From Neopestalotiopsis rosae (taxonomy: Eukaryota > Ascomycota > Sordariomycetes > Amphisphaeriales > Sporocadaceae): a stretch of 64,000 nucleotides of DNA. The notes under the pieces are model-generated. The model saw nothing but the letters and a program-made list of their open reading frames with translations. It was not told the DNA's origin and did no database searches. Below are positions 1-11,089 of this stretch, piece by piece. The DNA lies in NCBI GenBank assembly GCA_023078685.1, contig JALGAS010000008.1, forward strand, positions 1,488,001-1,552,000, read 5' to 3'. The position numbers were made by a program, and so were the translations under genes. Each line of letters begins with the position of its first letter. Position 1 is the first letter of the stretch.

Positions 1-1
1 A

Positions 2-865
2 AAGAGCTTCTTCAACCAAGATCTTTTCAAGGATATTCCAGGCATTCTCGACGAGGAGGACCTTGAGGCTGAAGAGAGCGCTGATGTAGAAATGACAAAC
101 GCTGTTGCTAAGAGCAAGCCAGAAGCCAAGTCTGAAAAGCCTGCAAAGAAGGACAAGAAGACAAAGCAAGAGATCATCAAGCCCGACTCTGACTCTGAAG
201 ATGAGGAGGACAAGGATGATGACGAGGCTGGCTTCGAAGTTGTCAAGCACCAGGACAAGGACCTGGCAGAGAATTGGGACGATGAAGACAAGCGACTTCC
301 AGACGGACGTCTCAACATTGATATTATCACGGCAGAGGCCATGACACTAGCACACAGGCTGGCGACCGGTCAAGCGACGAAATACGATATTGAAGACGAA
401 AACTGGAACAAGTACGCATTCAGGGACAAGGACGCATTGCCCGAGTGGTTCGTCGAGGACGAAGGCAAGCATGACAGACCACACAAGCCCATTACAAAGG
501 CCGCAGCGGCAGCTATCAAGGAGAAGCTTCGTGCTTACAATGCCCGACCTATCAAGAAGGTTCGCGAGGCACAGGCACGTAAGAAGTTCAAGACTGCTCA
601 GCGTCTCGAGAAGTTGAAGAAGAAGAGTGATATGCTCGCCAACGAGGAGGGTATGACGGAGAAGGAGAAGGCAGACAGCATTGCCAAGTTGCTAGCCAAG
701 GCTGGCAAGAAGAAGCCTAGGGACCAGGTCAAGGTGGTTGTGGCCAAGGGTGTCAATAGGGGTGTCAAGGGTCGTCCAAAGGGTGTCAAGGGCAGGTATA
801 AGATTGTCGACCCTAGGATGAAGAAGGAGATGAGGGCCATGAAGCGGATAGCAAAGCGCAAGTAG
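2..865 (+). CDS. SPB1: AdoMet-dependent rRNA methyltransferase Spb1, C-terminal part (5' truncated by window)
   Basis: Spb1 2'-O-methylates 25S rRNA in the nucleolus and is needed for 60S maturation; this role is family knowledge. The reading frame is open from base 2, so the gene enters from the left and only the last 287 codons are seen. They begin KSFFNQDLFKDI, then an acidic Asp/Glu-rich linker, then the conserved C-terminal block with W-x-DEDKRLPDGR, ENWNKYAFRD and LPEWFVEDE, and a very basic Lys/Arg tail (GVKGRPKGVKGRYKIVD ... MKRIAKRK). The FtsJ-type methyltransferase domain lies outside the window. No intron is seen in this part. The downstream gene is on the same strand after 647 bp. 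Confidence 0.93.
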   Translation, partial: KSFFNQDLFKDIPGILDEEDLEAEESADVEMTNAVAKSKPEAKSEKPAKKDKKTKQEIIKPDSDSEDEEDKDDDEAGFEVVKHQDKDLAENWDDEDKRLPDGRLNIDIITAEAMTLAHRLATGQATKYDIEDENWNKYAFRDKDALPEWFVEDEGKHDRPHKPITKAAAAAIKEKLRAYNARPIKKVREAQARKKFKTAQRLEKLKKKSDMLANEEGMTEKEKADSIAKLLAKAGKKKPRDQVKVVVAKGVNRGVKGRPKGVKGRYKIVDPRMKKEMRAMKRIAKRK

Positions 866-1512
866 ATACTGTGAACTGTCCCGGGCTTTTGTCAATGAAT
901 TTTGCCTATCTTTAGATCTATACCTCGATTGCATGTTTGGATAACAATTAATGGCTATGGTTGTCACCTTCCTAAGAATGAAAAATGTACTGTGATTTTT
1001 ACTATTATGTTTATTATTTGGAATATATTCTGTTGTTTCTTAACCTTGACAAGTATGCAGGCTCGTCCTCAGTAATGCAAGTGCACCTCCAAGTGGCCGA
1101 GCGTTCACTGGTCTAGAATCATCACGGCCCAGGGCTGAACTATAATAATAAGCACAGTACCAACCAGATGTCATATATTTTGATTGTCACGAGCCTCCAT
1201 TATACAATTCTATTGCTCTCTAAGGTCCAGGAGCTAAAGTACTAGGGTCACTCTTATTGACGAAATAACATTGGCTGCGCTTGCAAGTGAGCTCATCGCC
1301 CATGTCTGACAGCCGCGTAGTGATGTCATAAGCTCATCATTGAGCCTCCAATGAGCATCACCGCGGGTACCATGTCTCACAACGAGGGTTGCCGAGTATT
1401 GCTACAAAACCCAAAGAAATCGCTGTTACTTGTGACGACTTGTTCGATCTATATTCGTAATTACAACAATTGATCAATTATCCGGAACGAGAAAACTCAA
1501 CTGTCTGTCGCA
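866..1512. other. Intergenic: SPB1 3' region and promoter of the next gene
   Basis: No ORF or RNA gene is recognisable. The first part is AT-rich and fits a 3' UTR. A perfect 12-bp palindrome (AATTGATCAATT, 1468-1479) lies about 35 bp before the next start codon, probably in its 5' UTR; its meaning is unknown. Confidence 0.5.
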
Positions 1513-2243
1513 ATGGTCGCCCTACGTATCACCAACACCATCCGAAGCGTTGGCGCAGCGGTGCGCTACCGAGCCCCCGCTGCAACCTCTACATACCGAA
1601 CCTTTACAAGCACATCTCGCTCCTTGGCTGACCAGGGCTACGGCGACGGCAAAGGAAGTCCAGAGGGCGAGAACCCCTCGAAGCAACCCGGTGCCAGCAA
1701 GGCCCAGCACTCGTCGGAGCACCCAGGCCCTGCACCGCCAGACGTGGGCAAGAACACCGGCGGCGGACCGACCAAGGCGGCGTTTAGCGAGTCGATGAAC
1801 AAGGCGGCATCACAGCAGGAGCCAGCCGACGCCAGCGCGGCATCCGGTGGCTCGCGGTCCAAGGAGGCCAAGGAGACGGGATCGAGCCCCACCGGCGGCT
1901 CGGTCGGTGGAGGCGGCGGAGGAGGTGAGGCACTCAAAGGGCCCCAGGGCGAGGGAGCGCCCCGGCCCAAGATCCACAACCAGTCGGTTCCCAGTGCGAA
2001 GCAGGGGCTGAGCGAAGAACAGAAGCAGGAGGTCGAGCAGCACAATAAGGACTTTGAGAAGCGGCACGATCGGGCCGCTCCAGCCGGCGAGGACAAGGTC
2101 AATAAGAACTTTTGGAAAGGAGAGTAAGTCACCAACTCCCCGTGTTGATTGAAATGCTTCTTGTCAATTCAATTGATGTTCTCTTTGCGACTTGTGAAAA
2201 AAGGCACTGATGACTGACTACCAGGGGCGGCAAGTCACAATAA
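1513..2243 (+). CDS. Small low-complexity protein, probably mitochondrial, conserved-hypothetical type
   Basis: I do not recognise a named family. The first 40 residues are basic, Ser/Thr-rich and free of acidic residues (RITNTIRSVGAAVRYRAP, then YRTFTSTSRSLADQ), which looks like a mitochondrial presequence with a cleavage-like RSLA. The rest is Gly/Ser/Pro-rich and polar with a poly-Gly run, then a charged helix near the C-terminus (GLSEEQKQEVEQHNKDFEKRHDR). The unspliced frame stops at 2125-2127, but that stop overlaps a strong donor. An intron 2124-2224 (branch CTGAC, acceptor CAG) followed by a 19-base last exon (2225-2243) gives a 209-residue protein ending WKGEGGKSQ. I prefer join(1513..2123,2225..2243); the unspliced alternative is 204 residues. 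Confidence 0.72.
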
Positions 2244-2813
2244 TGGACGCACGGGGACAGAAATCGACTGGAATGCTTGAGGGGGAGTGCATAGCTGTCT
2301 GATCCAGAAGTTGTAAATTTACCGACCGCGTTCTTCACAATGGCCTGGCGTCCTCATTTATACCATGATAGTTCTTCTGGAATGTATATTCAACAGATTG
2401 ACTGACATTGATTCACCCACCTTGACCAATATCAGCGAACGTGATGATTATAATTGTTTGTCTCCGTAGTGGATATGGTTTCTAGGTGGCACAACTCCAA
2501 TGCTGCATGCCCCAGCGCACCAGCGGATCCCTGCGTACCGAGCTAGTGGGAGCTCTGGGGCATTGTACCTGAATTACGCATGCAATTTGATGGCCCTGGT
2601 CGCTGTGGCCCCGGCAGTCCGATCCCTCTAGAGCCGATCTCCTGAAAGTCGCGCCCAAAAAGAATGTGACTTGCTCCCTTCCCTGCTTTTCTAGAACCAC
2701 CAGAAGGAGACAAGACAACAAACAAGCCGCGGTTTTACACGATCCCGAACTTGGTCGTCCGTTTGGGGGAGCCCTCTGCTCCATGGCCAATATCATCGCC
2801 AACGACCTCACCT
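2244..2813. other. Intergenic between two same-strand genes
   Basis: It holds the 3' UTR of the small protein gene and the promoter and leader of the next gene. A GC-rich stretch at 2500-2660 has small ORFs on both strands with no recognisable protein. No repeat or RNA gene is seen. Confidence 0.45.
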
Positions 2814-4163
2814 ATGGCGGATGAGGAGCTGCTGTCAAAGATCCATGGCCTCGGCGACCTGGATCTGGCGGCACTGCTCTGCCTTACCAGCCGCGAACAT
2901 TGCATCATCAGTACCGAGCCCGAAGCCCTGGACGATCTGGTCCAAGAGCTGCAGCTTGTAAGTTGCTTTGACACTGCAAATCACGGAATCTCAAAGTATT
3001 TATCTGTTTTTGTTTTCTGATCGGTTGATCAGGTCGTGACTGAAACCTTTAACCTCAAACCTGCCACTGTCTCACTGACTCCGGAGACCACCCTCGACGA
3101 CTTTGCCGCCTCCATCCTCTTGAACAGCGCGGGATCGCGAGCCGAGTCGCCATCGCTGCTGAGGAGCCGGACCCCGGTGCAGGACTCGTACTTTTACGGC
3201 GCGCTGCGCCCGACCTCTCATGCGTCCCACCACAGCAGAGGCGCCGCCCTCTCGCCGCTGTCTCAGATCTCGCCCAGCGGTGGCGGCGGGTCGCAGCAGA
3301 CCGCGGCAGCGGCACCGCAGATTGCCAACGTGATCCTGGCCCGCGACCTGGACAAGGCGCCCAAGGTGGTGCAGATCCAGGCCCTCGAGCTCATGCGGAC
3401 CCGGCGCATTTACACGCGCACCAGCGTGCAGACGGCGCCCAAGCAGTTCCTCTTCATCGCCGTCCTGGGCGCAGCCAGCGGGGGAGAGGCCAGGCTGACC
3501 GACCACTTGAACGACTTTTTCTACCTCGCGCACTGGCACGATCCTCTGGATGGCTTTGCGCACCTCGACGAGCAGGATGGTGCCTCCATGCTAGAGGACG
3601 AATTCGGGAGGACCAGGAGGCAGCGGTCCGAGACCGAGGACAGCGATAGCGATGCCTCGGTGGTCCGCCGTCCTAGCAGAACCAGTACGCCACATCACGA
3701 ACTCTTTCCGCGCAGCCCGAGTCGAGGTCCCCCTTCCAACGACCCGACATTACTAGCAAACAAGGGTCCCCTCATCACCGAGGCCGACGTAACGACGCTG
3801 TCGCTCGGGTCCCGCAAGGTCAATGTCGACATCGAGGTCTTGCGCTACCAGATGAACCTGATATCCTTTATGCGCATGCACCAGGCCGTGGCCGGAGGGA
3901 TCGCGCCGCTCGCCACCAAGCACTTTGACGGCCTCGTGCGCAGCATGGCGGTGCTGCACGGGCTCGACTACGTCACGCCCGCCCTGGTCGTGCTGGCGCT
4001 GCGCAAGATTTACCTCCACCGCATCCGCATCGTGCGCGACCACACCATGGAGCGCAGCATGCAGTGGGGTAGCGAAGCCGCTGCCGTGGAGCAGCTCCTC
4101 GAGGGCGTCGGGCCCGAGGAGGTCATGGAGGACGTTGTGGAAATGGTCGATGTGCCGCTATGA
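2814..4163 (+). CDS. AAA-like fungal protein of the type annotated 'magnesium chelatase', no Walker A
   Basis: Predicted join(2814..2957,3033..4163), 424 residues; the intron has donor GTAAGT and acceptor CAG and is phase 0. The start is MADEELLSKIHGL. The layout resembles fungal proteins usually annotated as magnesium chelatase: an N-terminal helical block (LAALLCLTSREHCIIST), a segment resembling the Walker B/pore region of MoxR-like AAA+ proteins (ANVILARDLDKAPKVVQIQALELM), a hydrophobic strand (QFLFIAVLGAASGGEARL), a Ser/Arg-rich insert around residues 215-265, and a C-terminal helical lid (RMHQAVAGGIAPLATKHFDGLVRSMAVLHGL). No G-x4-GKT motif is present, so ATP binding is doubtful. The cellular role is unknown. 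The coding strand is very GC-rich, which creates long antisense ORFs that I treat as shadows. Confidence 0.75.
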
Positions 4164-4647
4164 AGAGCTATGATACCCCTTTAAGTGTGCCCGTACTTTG
4201 ATTAGGTGCGGTGCCTTTTGATTTTGTTGTGTGCATTAGGATTGCCTTTATAGACTCGCTGCTTCACAGAGCTTTGGTTGGCGTTGGAGCAGGAAAATCC
4301 CAGTAGTCATTATAAATGTAATGTTTCATACACCATATGTGCACGATATCTTCAGTGATTCCACAGTCATGAATGTAAGTCTTTTTCTACAGCCTCGAAC
4401 CACGAGCCAACCGCATCCAGTCCCGACGTACAGAGAGAAGTCCCTCTCACAGATGCACATGTCTGCGAGAATAAAAGTTGCCCAACGCCGACCGATTTCA
4501 TAAAATACTTTTTTTCGATTTCATTTGGGCTTGTGGTAGAGCAGCCACTATACATCGAGTCATTATTCGCCCCGGATATCTATAACAAATGCTACGCCGA
4601 TCCTCATGCCCCTCCTCGTACATATATCTTAAGTGGTCAGAGAGCCC
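4164..4647. other. Convergent intergenic (3' regions)
   Basis: The stretch separates the converging 3' ends of the AAA-like gene and GDA1. It is AT-rich; I see no gene, repeat or clear structure. Confidence 0.5.
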
Positions 4648-6444
4648 TTAGTGGATCTCAGAGACCTTGCATTGCCAGCCAGAGTTCTTGGCAAGAAGAG
4701 GCAGACTGTTTTCAATGTTAGCATGTATGAATCAACAAAAGACGTGGGAAAGTGACATACCTAGCACCCAAGCACCAGCCCAACTCGTTGTTGTTGATCT
4801 TCTTGGCAGTGAACAGCTCGCGGTCAATGGGCATGTCGTAACCAGTGTGCAGGAGGCCAACCATGAAGCTGAGGTCCAAGCAGCTCTCGCCACGGTCCCT
4901 GAGCTCATCGAGAGCACCGGGGATGCTGCGGAAGACATCCCACTGAGACTCGCCAGCGCAGACAGTGCTGGTCAGGTCGTGCAACTCGCGGAGCGTGAAG
5001 GAGTCGGGCATGCCAAGAGGCTTGATGCGGTCGTAGAAGAAGGAGAAGACGTAGACATCCTCCTTGGCAAAGGTCTTGCCGAGGGAAGGCTGGTGGATAC
5101 CGTTGAAGGAGCAAGGTGCCAGGTTACAGGCGGCGTCCTTGTTCAGGATACGCTCGGCAAGCTGGCGACACTGAGCGGGAGCGGGAACGGAAGGACCAGT
5201 CATGTTGAGCTCGATCTTGCCAGAGCCGAGGGACGAGCTGTCACCGAGGTCAACGGTGACAAGGTCGCTCTGGCCAGCGTTGATGCAAGGGTTGATGATG
5301 GGCTTCTTCAGCCACTCCTTGCCGTCATAGCCCTTAGCAATGTCGTTAAGCAGGGTTAGGTGAATAGAGTTGCGCGCAGCCATCAGACCAAAGCCCAGAT
5401 GTGAGTGCTGGTACAGCTCAAAGTTGCGACCGCCAAAGTTCAGCTTGTACTTGTGGTCACCCTCCTCCATGTGCTGGGGCATACCGGCGCCGGGGACTCC
5501 CTTAAAGGTCGGCTCGAAGACGATCTGCGTGGAACCACCACCAAGATCGAAGACGGCTGCGGTAGGGCTCTCCTCGGGTCCACCAATCTTTCCAAGGAGG
5601 TAGTTGGTAGTGATCCAGGCGTAGACACCCTCGTCGGAACCGTCCATGATGGCAACACCGTTCTCCTCCTTGGAGACAACAGGGAATGGGTACTTGGTCT
5701 CGAGGTGGTTGCGAACAGTGTCCAGGATTTTCTGGGCAGCCTCGGTACCAATCATACGCAGACCAGCAGTGGCCTTGACGGCGACTGGAGTACATCCCTT
5801 CAGCTTGTCCGGAACCATCTCCATGGCTACAGCCATGAGAGCATCCAGGGTCTGGGCACCAGCCAAGGGGTCGTCCTTGTACTTGCTCAGACCACCGACA
5901 CTCTTCTCGGTCATCTTGAAGCCCTCGGGCCCCTCGAGCTTGGGAGTCGATCCGCAGTTGTTAAACTTGTACACGTGAACTCGGGAGCCAGTGCTGCCAG
6001 CGTCGATCATGATGACATATTGGACAATGGGCTTGTCCTTCGAGAACGACTTGGTACACTCCGAGGTGCCATAGCTAGAATCAGAAGGCACTTGACCACC
6101 GGACGATTTCGAGCCTGAGAGGAAAAGCGAGTTAGATAGTTTCGATACAACTGCATACAATGGTCGCTCTACTTACCAGAGACAGAGGTGCTGCCCTCTT
6201 GATAAATGTCGGCGCCCTTGGGCGACAGGAAATAGAAGAGGAAGACCAAGAACACCACTATCGCAGTGGTCTTCAACCACCTGGCCTTCTGTGCCTGATT
6301 CATCCCCGCGGCTTGCTGTAGCTTCTCCAGGATGCCACCTCTGTTGTCAGCCCGGTGATGTTGACCGGACTCGTATCGGGCGGGCTTCTCGTGAGGATCA
6401 CGGGCTGCTTGCTTGGTAGGCAGCGAGACTGAAGTTCTCCTCAT
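4648..6444 (-). CDS. GDA1: Golgi guanosine-diphosphatase (GDA1/CD39 NTPDase family)
   Basis: Gda1 hydrolyses GDP to GMP in the Golgi lumen, which drives GDP-mannose import for glycosylation (family knowledge). Predicted complement(join(4648..4705,4761..6114,6177..6444)), 559 residues. The start MRRTSVSLPT gives a type II protein: basic cytosolic tail, one membrane segment at about residues 60-73 (TAIVVFLVFLFYFL), then the lumenal apyrase domain. All apyrase-conserved regions are visible: DAGSTGSRVHVY (from about 127), ATAGLRMIG, DEGVYAWITTNYLLG and FDLGGGSTQIVFE. Both introns are canonical. The last short exon restores the family C-terminus after GWCLGA (SLPLLAKNSGWQC). A slightly longer N-terminus from 6459 lacks support. 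Confidence 0.95.
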
Positions 6445-7721
6445 AGAGCAGTCATGCACAGGTCCCCTTTCCGGAGTGGAAGGAGGAGGCGGGTGCAGAT
6501 GGAGGTCGTGGCGGACGGCACGGAGCGTAGCGTGGCGCCTCCAGAGGACAAGAAAGTGAGCGTGGGTTTTTCGATGGACCTGGTAGCGATCGAGAGAAAA
6601 GAGAGCGAGAAAGTCAAGTAAAGTGAAAGCGGGCGGCTGTAGGTGCAGACAAAGCCAAATTGGTTCCTTCGTCCTACAGGTCGCAATTAATAAACCTTAC
6701 TATGGGCAAAAAGACGCGTCGCAAGAAGGGATCGGGTCCGACTCTCCTCTCCAGTAAAAAGAAAAAAGGATGCTAGAGTACAGAGTAGAGTGAAGGGTGA
6801 GCATCAATGCATGTGTTCACAATCTAGAAGTTTTCCACCCCCTAATTTCAACGTTATCGGGGGGCTTCTGAGTCGCCCCCAGACAAGGGGGCCTGGTTGC
6901 TTGTCTGGGCTGTCCGGGCTGTCTGTGGTAGGGCGACTTGGGCGATTGTGGAGTGGCTCTTTTTTTAGTGGCAGACGGCAGGGCGGGTTATGATCGCTTG
7001 TGGACAAGTTCCCCTTTCTAATTGATGGAACGGGGGTGGTCGATCTCCAGCTCATGCGTGCATGCAAGGGTGCTGCCCCGCTACAAGTGAATTATACTCT
7101 CTTGATGAATATAATTGACTTCCTCGCCGCAGTATAAGATTTGGCATGAGGTGGCATTGGCGGTCAAGACTCCGGACCTTGGGTTTGGATCTACATGAGA
7201 AGGGTAAGACAAGACGATACCATCACAACAATGGAGCAAGAACATTGTTTACATACCGATAGGTGCTGGGTTACATTGCTGCACATCACAGACTCGGCAA
7301 GAGCATATATGTTCTCTACCAATAATATCCGCTTAATCCAAAGCCCCGTCTTGTGAATGCGACACTCGACAGGCTTCTATTGACGACCATTGTCTTACGT
7401 ACTATTGGAAGTTGCCTCAAGTCGTGACACTCACTATGCTTGAACATCTTCAGGTTGCCTCTTAGTTACATTCACGTTCCTGCGCGTTATTAGATATCTT
7501 TTCCTCTTGTGCAATCACCATCTCATTTACGAATCGTACATTGCAAAGATCACATTTGCCGATAGAACGCTGCCTTGCCAGTAGTAACTGGGACTTGTCA
7601 TTGCCGTCCCAACAGAGACTAGCCAAGCAAGACTCAAGTCCAGATCAACGAAACTCGGCAAAACCACCAAATACTCTGCGCCTTGGTTCATTAGTCAAGA
7701 CAAATCATACTGATCTTCAAG
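6445..7721. promoter_or_regulatory. Divergent promoter region between GDA1 and the PPPDE-Trx-PUL gene
   Basis: 1.28 kb shared 5' region. It contains nested inverted repeats: AGTCGCCC (6871-6878) pairs with GGGCGACT (6931-6938), and CCCAGACAAG (6878-6887) pairs with CTTGTCTGGG (6900-6909), giving a potential stem-loop or paired binding sites. The 500 bp before 7722 are pyrimidine-rich, as expected of a fungal leader. No protein gene is convincing here. Confidence 0.55.
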
Positions 7722-9548
7722 ATGGATGTCCATCTTCTTGTTTACGACCTCTCTGGCGGTCTTGCGCGCCAGCTATCAATGAGTTTGCTGGGATTTCAGC
7801 TGGATGCCATCTACCACACCTCGATAGAGCTCGAGGGAGTCGAGTATGTCTATGATGGAGGCATCAGCACTATTCGCCCTGGCAGTTCACATCTCGGAAA
7901 ACCACTGGAGCGGATTCACCTTGGGAAAACAGAGTTGCCAATCGAAGTCATTCTCGAGTATGTCGACTCGTTGAGAAGCATCTTCACTCCCGAGGCCTAT
8001 GACTTGTTTCGACACAATTGCAACAACTTCAGCAACGATTTCGCTACCTTCCTTCTCGGCAAGGGCATTCCGGCACACATCAGCAATATGCCACAGGCTG
8101 TGCTGGACTCTCCTTTTGGCAGGATGCTGCAACCGCAGCTGGAGCAAATGGTTCAAGCAAAGAAGGCTCAACAGGGCGGTTTACTGGGCATTCAGAGCGA
8201 CCCAAGAGTCAACTCATCAGCATCCTCGCAAACACACAGTTCGGCAACCAATGGTCATGCTTCTAGAACCGGCACTGTCAAGATCGTCACCACTTTGCCA
8301 GAACTCGACAGGCTTTTGGAGGCTGCCAAGAAGTCGTGCGCTGTGATCTTCTTCACGTCAGCAACTTGCCCGCCCTGCAAGGTACTCTATCCTTTGTACG
8401 ACGAGCTAGCAGCTGAAATGGGTGACCGCGTCACGCTCATCAAGGTCGACACATCGCAAGCATTCGATGTCGGACAACGCTATGGTATTAGGGCCACTCC
8501 AACTTTTGCCACCTTCATCCATGGACAGGAACAAGAAAGATGGGCAGGTGCTGATGCTGCACGCCTGCGCAGCACCGTGAAACTTCTGGTAGAGATGGCC
8601 AATCCACGACACCCTCACGAAGGTCTCCGTGTACCACAGTTCCAAAATCCTGAAGTGTCGCCGGTACTATATACCAAGACTCCACCTCTAGACAAGCTGA
8701 TCTCCAAGATGGGATCTTCCGCGAGCAATCCTTCGGTCCAAGGCCTGAAGCATTTCATTGAGACACGGACAACACAAGGGCCAGCACAGGTTTGTTTTCT
8801 TCGTCCCATCCTTGTATGATCCCGACTAGTGACTAATCGTCTGATATAGGCTACTTTACCTGATTTGAAAGGCTTTTCGGCTCTGCTACGCGGTTCCAAG
8901 CTCCCGCTTGAGGTCAAGTTCACAGTCGTGGACCTTTTCAGATGCGCACTCGTTGATGCTAGAGTCAGTGGATATTTTGCAGAAGAGGGCGGACACGAGA
9001 CTATCACCACAGTGCTGGGTTATGCCAACAGCCAGGGCTCGGATTGCCCTTATGCGCTGCGACTCGTGACGTTGCAGATGGCCTGTAACCTCTTCTCAAG
9101 TCCACTATATCCCGAACAAATACTGTCGCAGCCGACGTTGAGGGACCCGATTATCCAGCTCGTTTCAACTAGTTTCTTGGACGATAGCCACAACAACATC
9201 CGAGTTGCAGCGTCTTCCCTGCTCTTCAACATTGCCACAACAGTCAGCAGACAAAGAAGAGCCAGCTCATCTTCAACTACACTCCCAGATTCCGATCAAG
9301 TTGAGCTTGCCGCATCTGTTTTGGAAGCCATTACGCAAGAGACTTCATCGTCTGAGGCTCTTCATGGCATGTTGCTAGCCTTGGGCTACCTGGTTTACTG
9401 TGCTCCATTGGACGGAGAGCTGGTGGATCTCTTAAGGACAATGGATGCCAAGGACACAATCCTGGCCAAAGCAAAAGAGTTTCCAAAGGAGGACTTGGTC
9501 AAAGAAGTTGGTGAAGAGTTGTTGGGTAGAGGACTCAAGCAGCCTTGA
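7722..9548 (+). CDS. PPPDE (DeSI-type) peptidase - thioredoxin - PUL domain fusion protein
   Basis: Predicted join(7722..8789,8850..9548), 588 residues, phase-0 intron. Residues 1-150 are a PPPDE/DUF862 domain, with the presumed catalytic His32 (YHTSI) and Cys100 (HNCNNFSNDF). PPPDE proteins are deubiquitinase or deSUMOylase-like cysteine peptidases. A Ser/Gln linker leads to a thioredoxin domain with redox pair C216-P-P-C219 and the cis-Pro region GIRATPTFATF. After the intron comes an all-helical PUL domain (LPDLKGFSALLRGSKLPLEV to the end), which in Doa1/PLAA binds Cdc48/p97. The combination suggests a cytosolic redox-sensitive factor in ubiquitin-Cdc48 turnover; that is inference. Active-site residues are intact in both catalytic modules. 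Confidence 0.9.
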
Positions 9549-10235
9549 TTCAGAGGTTATAGTTATACGATACAGATTAGATTTGCAAAGTGTACAGCAC
9601 TGGGGCAGAGGTCATTTGATTTCAGCGAGCACACATGATTTAGAGAACCTCTCAGAAATAGATAGATATTATAGACACTGAACTGCTCGTACTGCTAGCT
9701 TTCGACGGGTTCCGAGCTGTCAACGACCATCAAGCATCAGTTGATCCAAGGGGTAGTTACGTTCCCGATACAATAGATTGATATACCAAACACAATTAAA
9801 CATCCCTGTGTGAGTTTCGTGGCAAGTGAGGTGGCCAGTGAGGGCCCCCGGTGCCCGTAGCTGACAAAGAGCAACTGGAATGCTGACCTGTCACTGGAAT
9901 GCGGCACTTTGGGCCCCCAAACCTCAACGTCGACGCCGCGTCCCGCTCCGAGCCTGAATACCCTGGACCGGCATCTCCGTGATCGAAAAGGCCACTGACT
10001 TGAAGAGGAGCTACCGCATCTTGGCAAGCGATTTGTGGTATTACTTCTTGTAGGGTGTTACTGCCTAATTCCAGGCGGGGCCCGGCGCTGCTTCCGTGAG
10101 ACCTTCCGGAAGCCTCACTGTCACGGGCATCCGCTTTTCTAATGCCATCCTGACGACCGGCAGCCGGCTGCGCCCATCCCACAACAATCAGGTGATTGTT
10201 CTGTCCTAATCAGCCGGCTGGCGGACCCGCTTCTT
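9549..10235. other. Intergenic, left edge of the gene-poor island
   Basis: It holds the 3' region of the PPPDE gene and then unassigned sequence. Antisense ORFs at 9737-10182 have no recognisable domain. From here to 21.62 kb no intact gene was found. Confidence 0.45.
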
Positions 10236-10715
10236 TTGAAAATATTTATTCGGACTCCCGGCGCACTTTTTTTGGTGTTTGACTTTTTCCCACCACCAAC
10301 CTCCATCCTCAAATCTCTCCTCACCCACATTCCCAAACCTCAAAGCATCATCACAATCATCAAGAACACTTCGAGGTATTCCCTCGAAGGCCTTGCTTTC
10401 ATGTTCCATTTCTCTTCTATTTTTTTGCGCGAAGAGATACTTCGGGTAACTGTCCTGATCCCTCGAAGATTGCAGCTTCACACGGAGCACTGAGACATTC
10501 CTTTTCCTACTTCATCAAGGTCCAAGACATCTCCATCAAGTATCCCACTCTCTCTGTTGATGTGTAATGACTGCTTCTGATGATCCATCTCGTTTTTTTG
10601 ATATCACTGTCGCGAAGTGATGGGCGCTGAGTCCTTCGCTTGCAACCGCTGCCCGTTCTCATCACCATTGTCCATCAAGCATCATCATGAAGCATCACCA
10701 TCAAGCACCATCATC
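10236..10715 (+). promoter_or_regulatory. Promoter and leader-like stretch without an intact downstream gene
   Basis: An AT-rich element (AAAATATTTATTC, 10237-10249) is followed by a strongly pyrimidine-rich, CA-rich + strand with CATCA-type microsatellite (10670-10712). This is the usual look of a fungal core promoter and 5' UTR. It points into the repeat and pseudogene island, so it may be the surviving promoter of the decayed gene family. Confidence 0.35.
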
Positions 10716-11040
10716 ACGATGGAGCGCAAAGCCACTACGTAAGTAACACTTCCCCATCAACTGACAAACAGACCGATTACTCACATTCCAAAGAAAGATC
10801 GTTTGCCGATGATGAAGCGACTGCACAGCGCGAAAACTCTTCTTAGCATTCCACTTCAACCAGGGTAAGTTGACAATATTCCAATGCCGAGAAGTCATGT
10901 ACTAACATAATGATTGTGAGCAGGTGAACAATTACGACCAGAAAACGACGTGCCCAGTTACACAAAGCCTCGAAAGATATTGACAAAGTCCCCTGCCAGC
11001 AAAGATCACTGACCTCTTCAAGAAGATGTCGGCGCGAGCT
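10716..11040 (+). other. Possible short non-coding or decayed transcript with two canonical introns
   Basis: After an ATG at 10716 there are two good intron-like intervals: donor GTAAGTAAC near 10740 with acceptor CAG near 10773, and donor GTAAGTTG near 10864 with acceptor CAG near 10923. Spliced reading gives only about 40 codons before a stop. This fits a 5' exon set of a broken gene or a spliced non-coding RNA. Nothing in the peptide is recognisable. Confidence 0.25.
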
Positions 11041-11089
11041 GAAATTATTCTCTTTGGGGCTCTCGTCGGCTCATCTGGAGTGCGCCCTT

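Noticed and set aside
3072..3563. 163-codon antisense ORF over the AAA-like gene
   Set aside because: It is a shadow of the GC-rich coding strand; composition is extreme (Arg/Gly/Ala) and no domain is visible.
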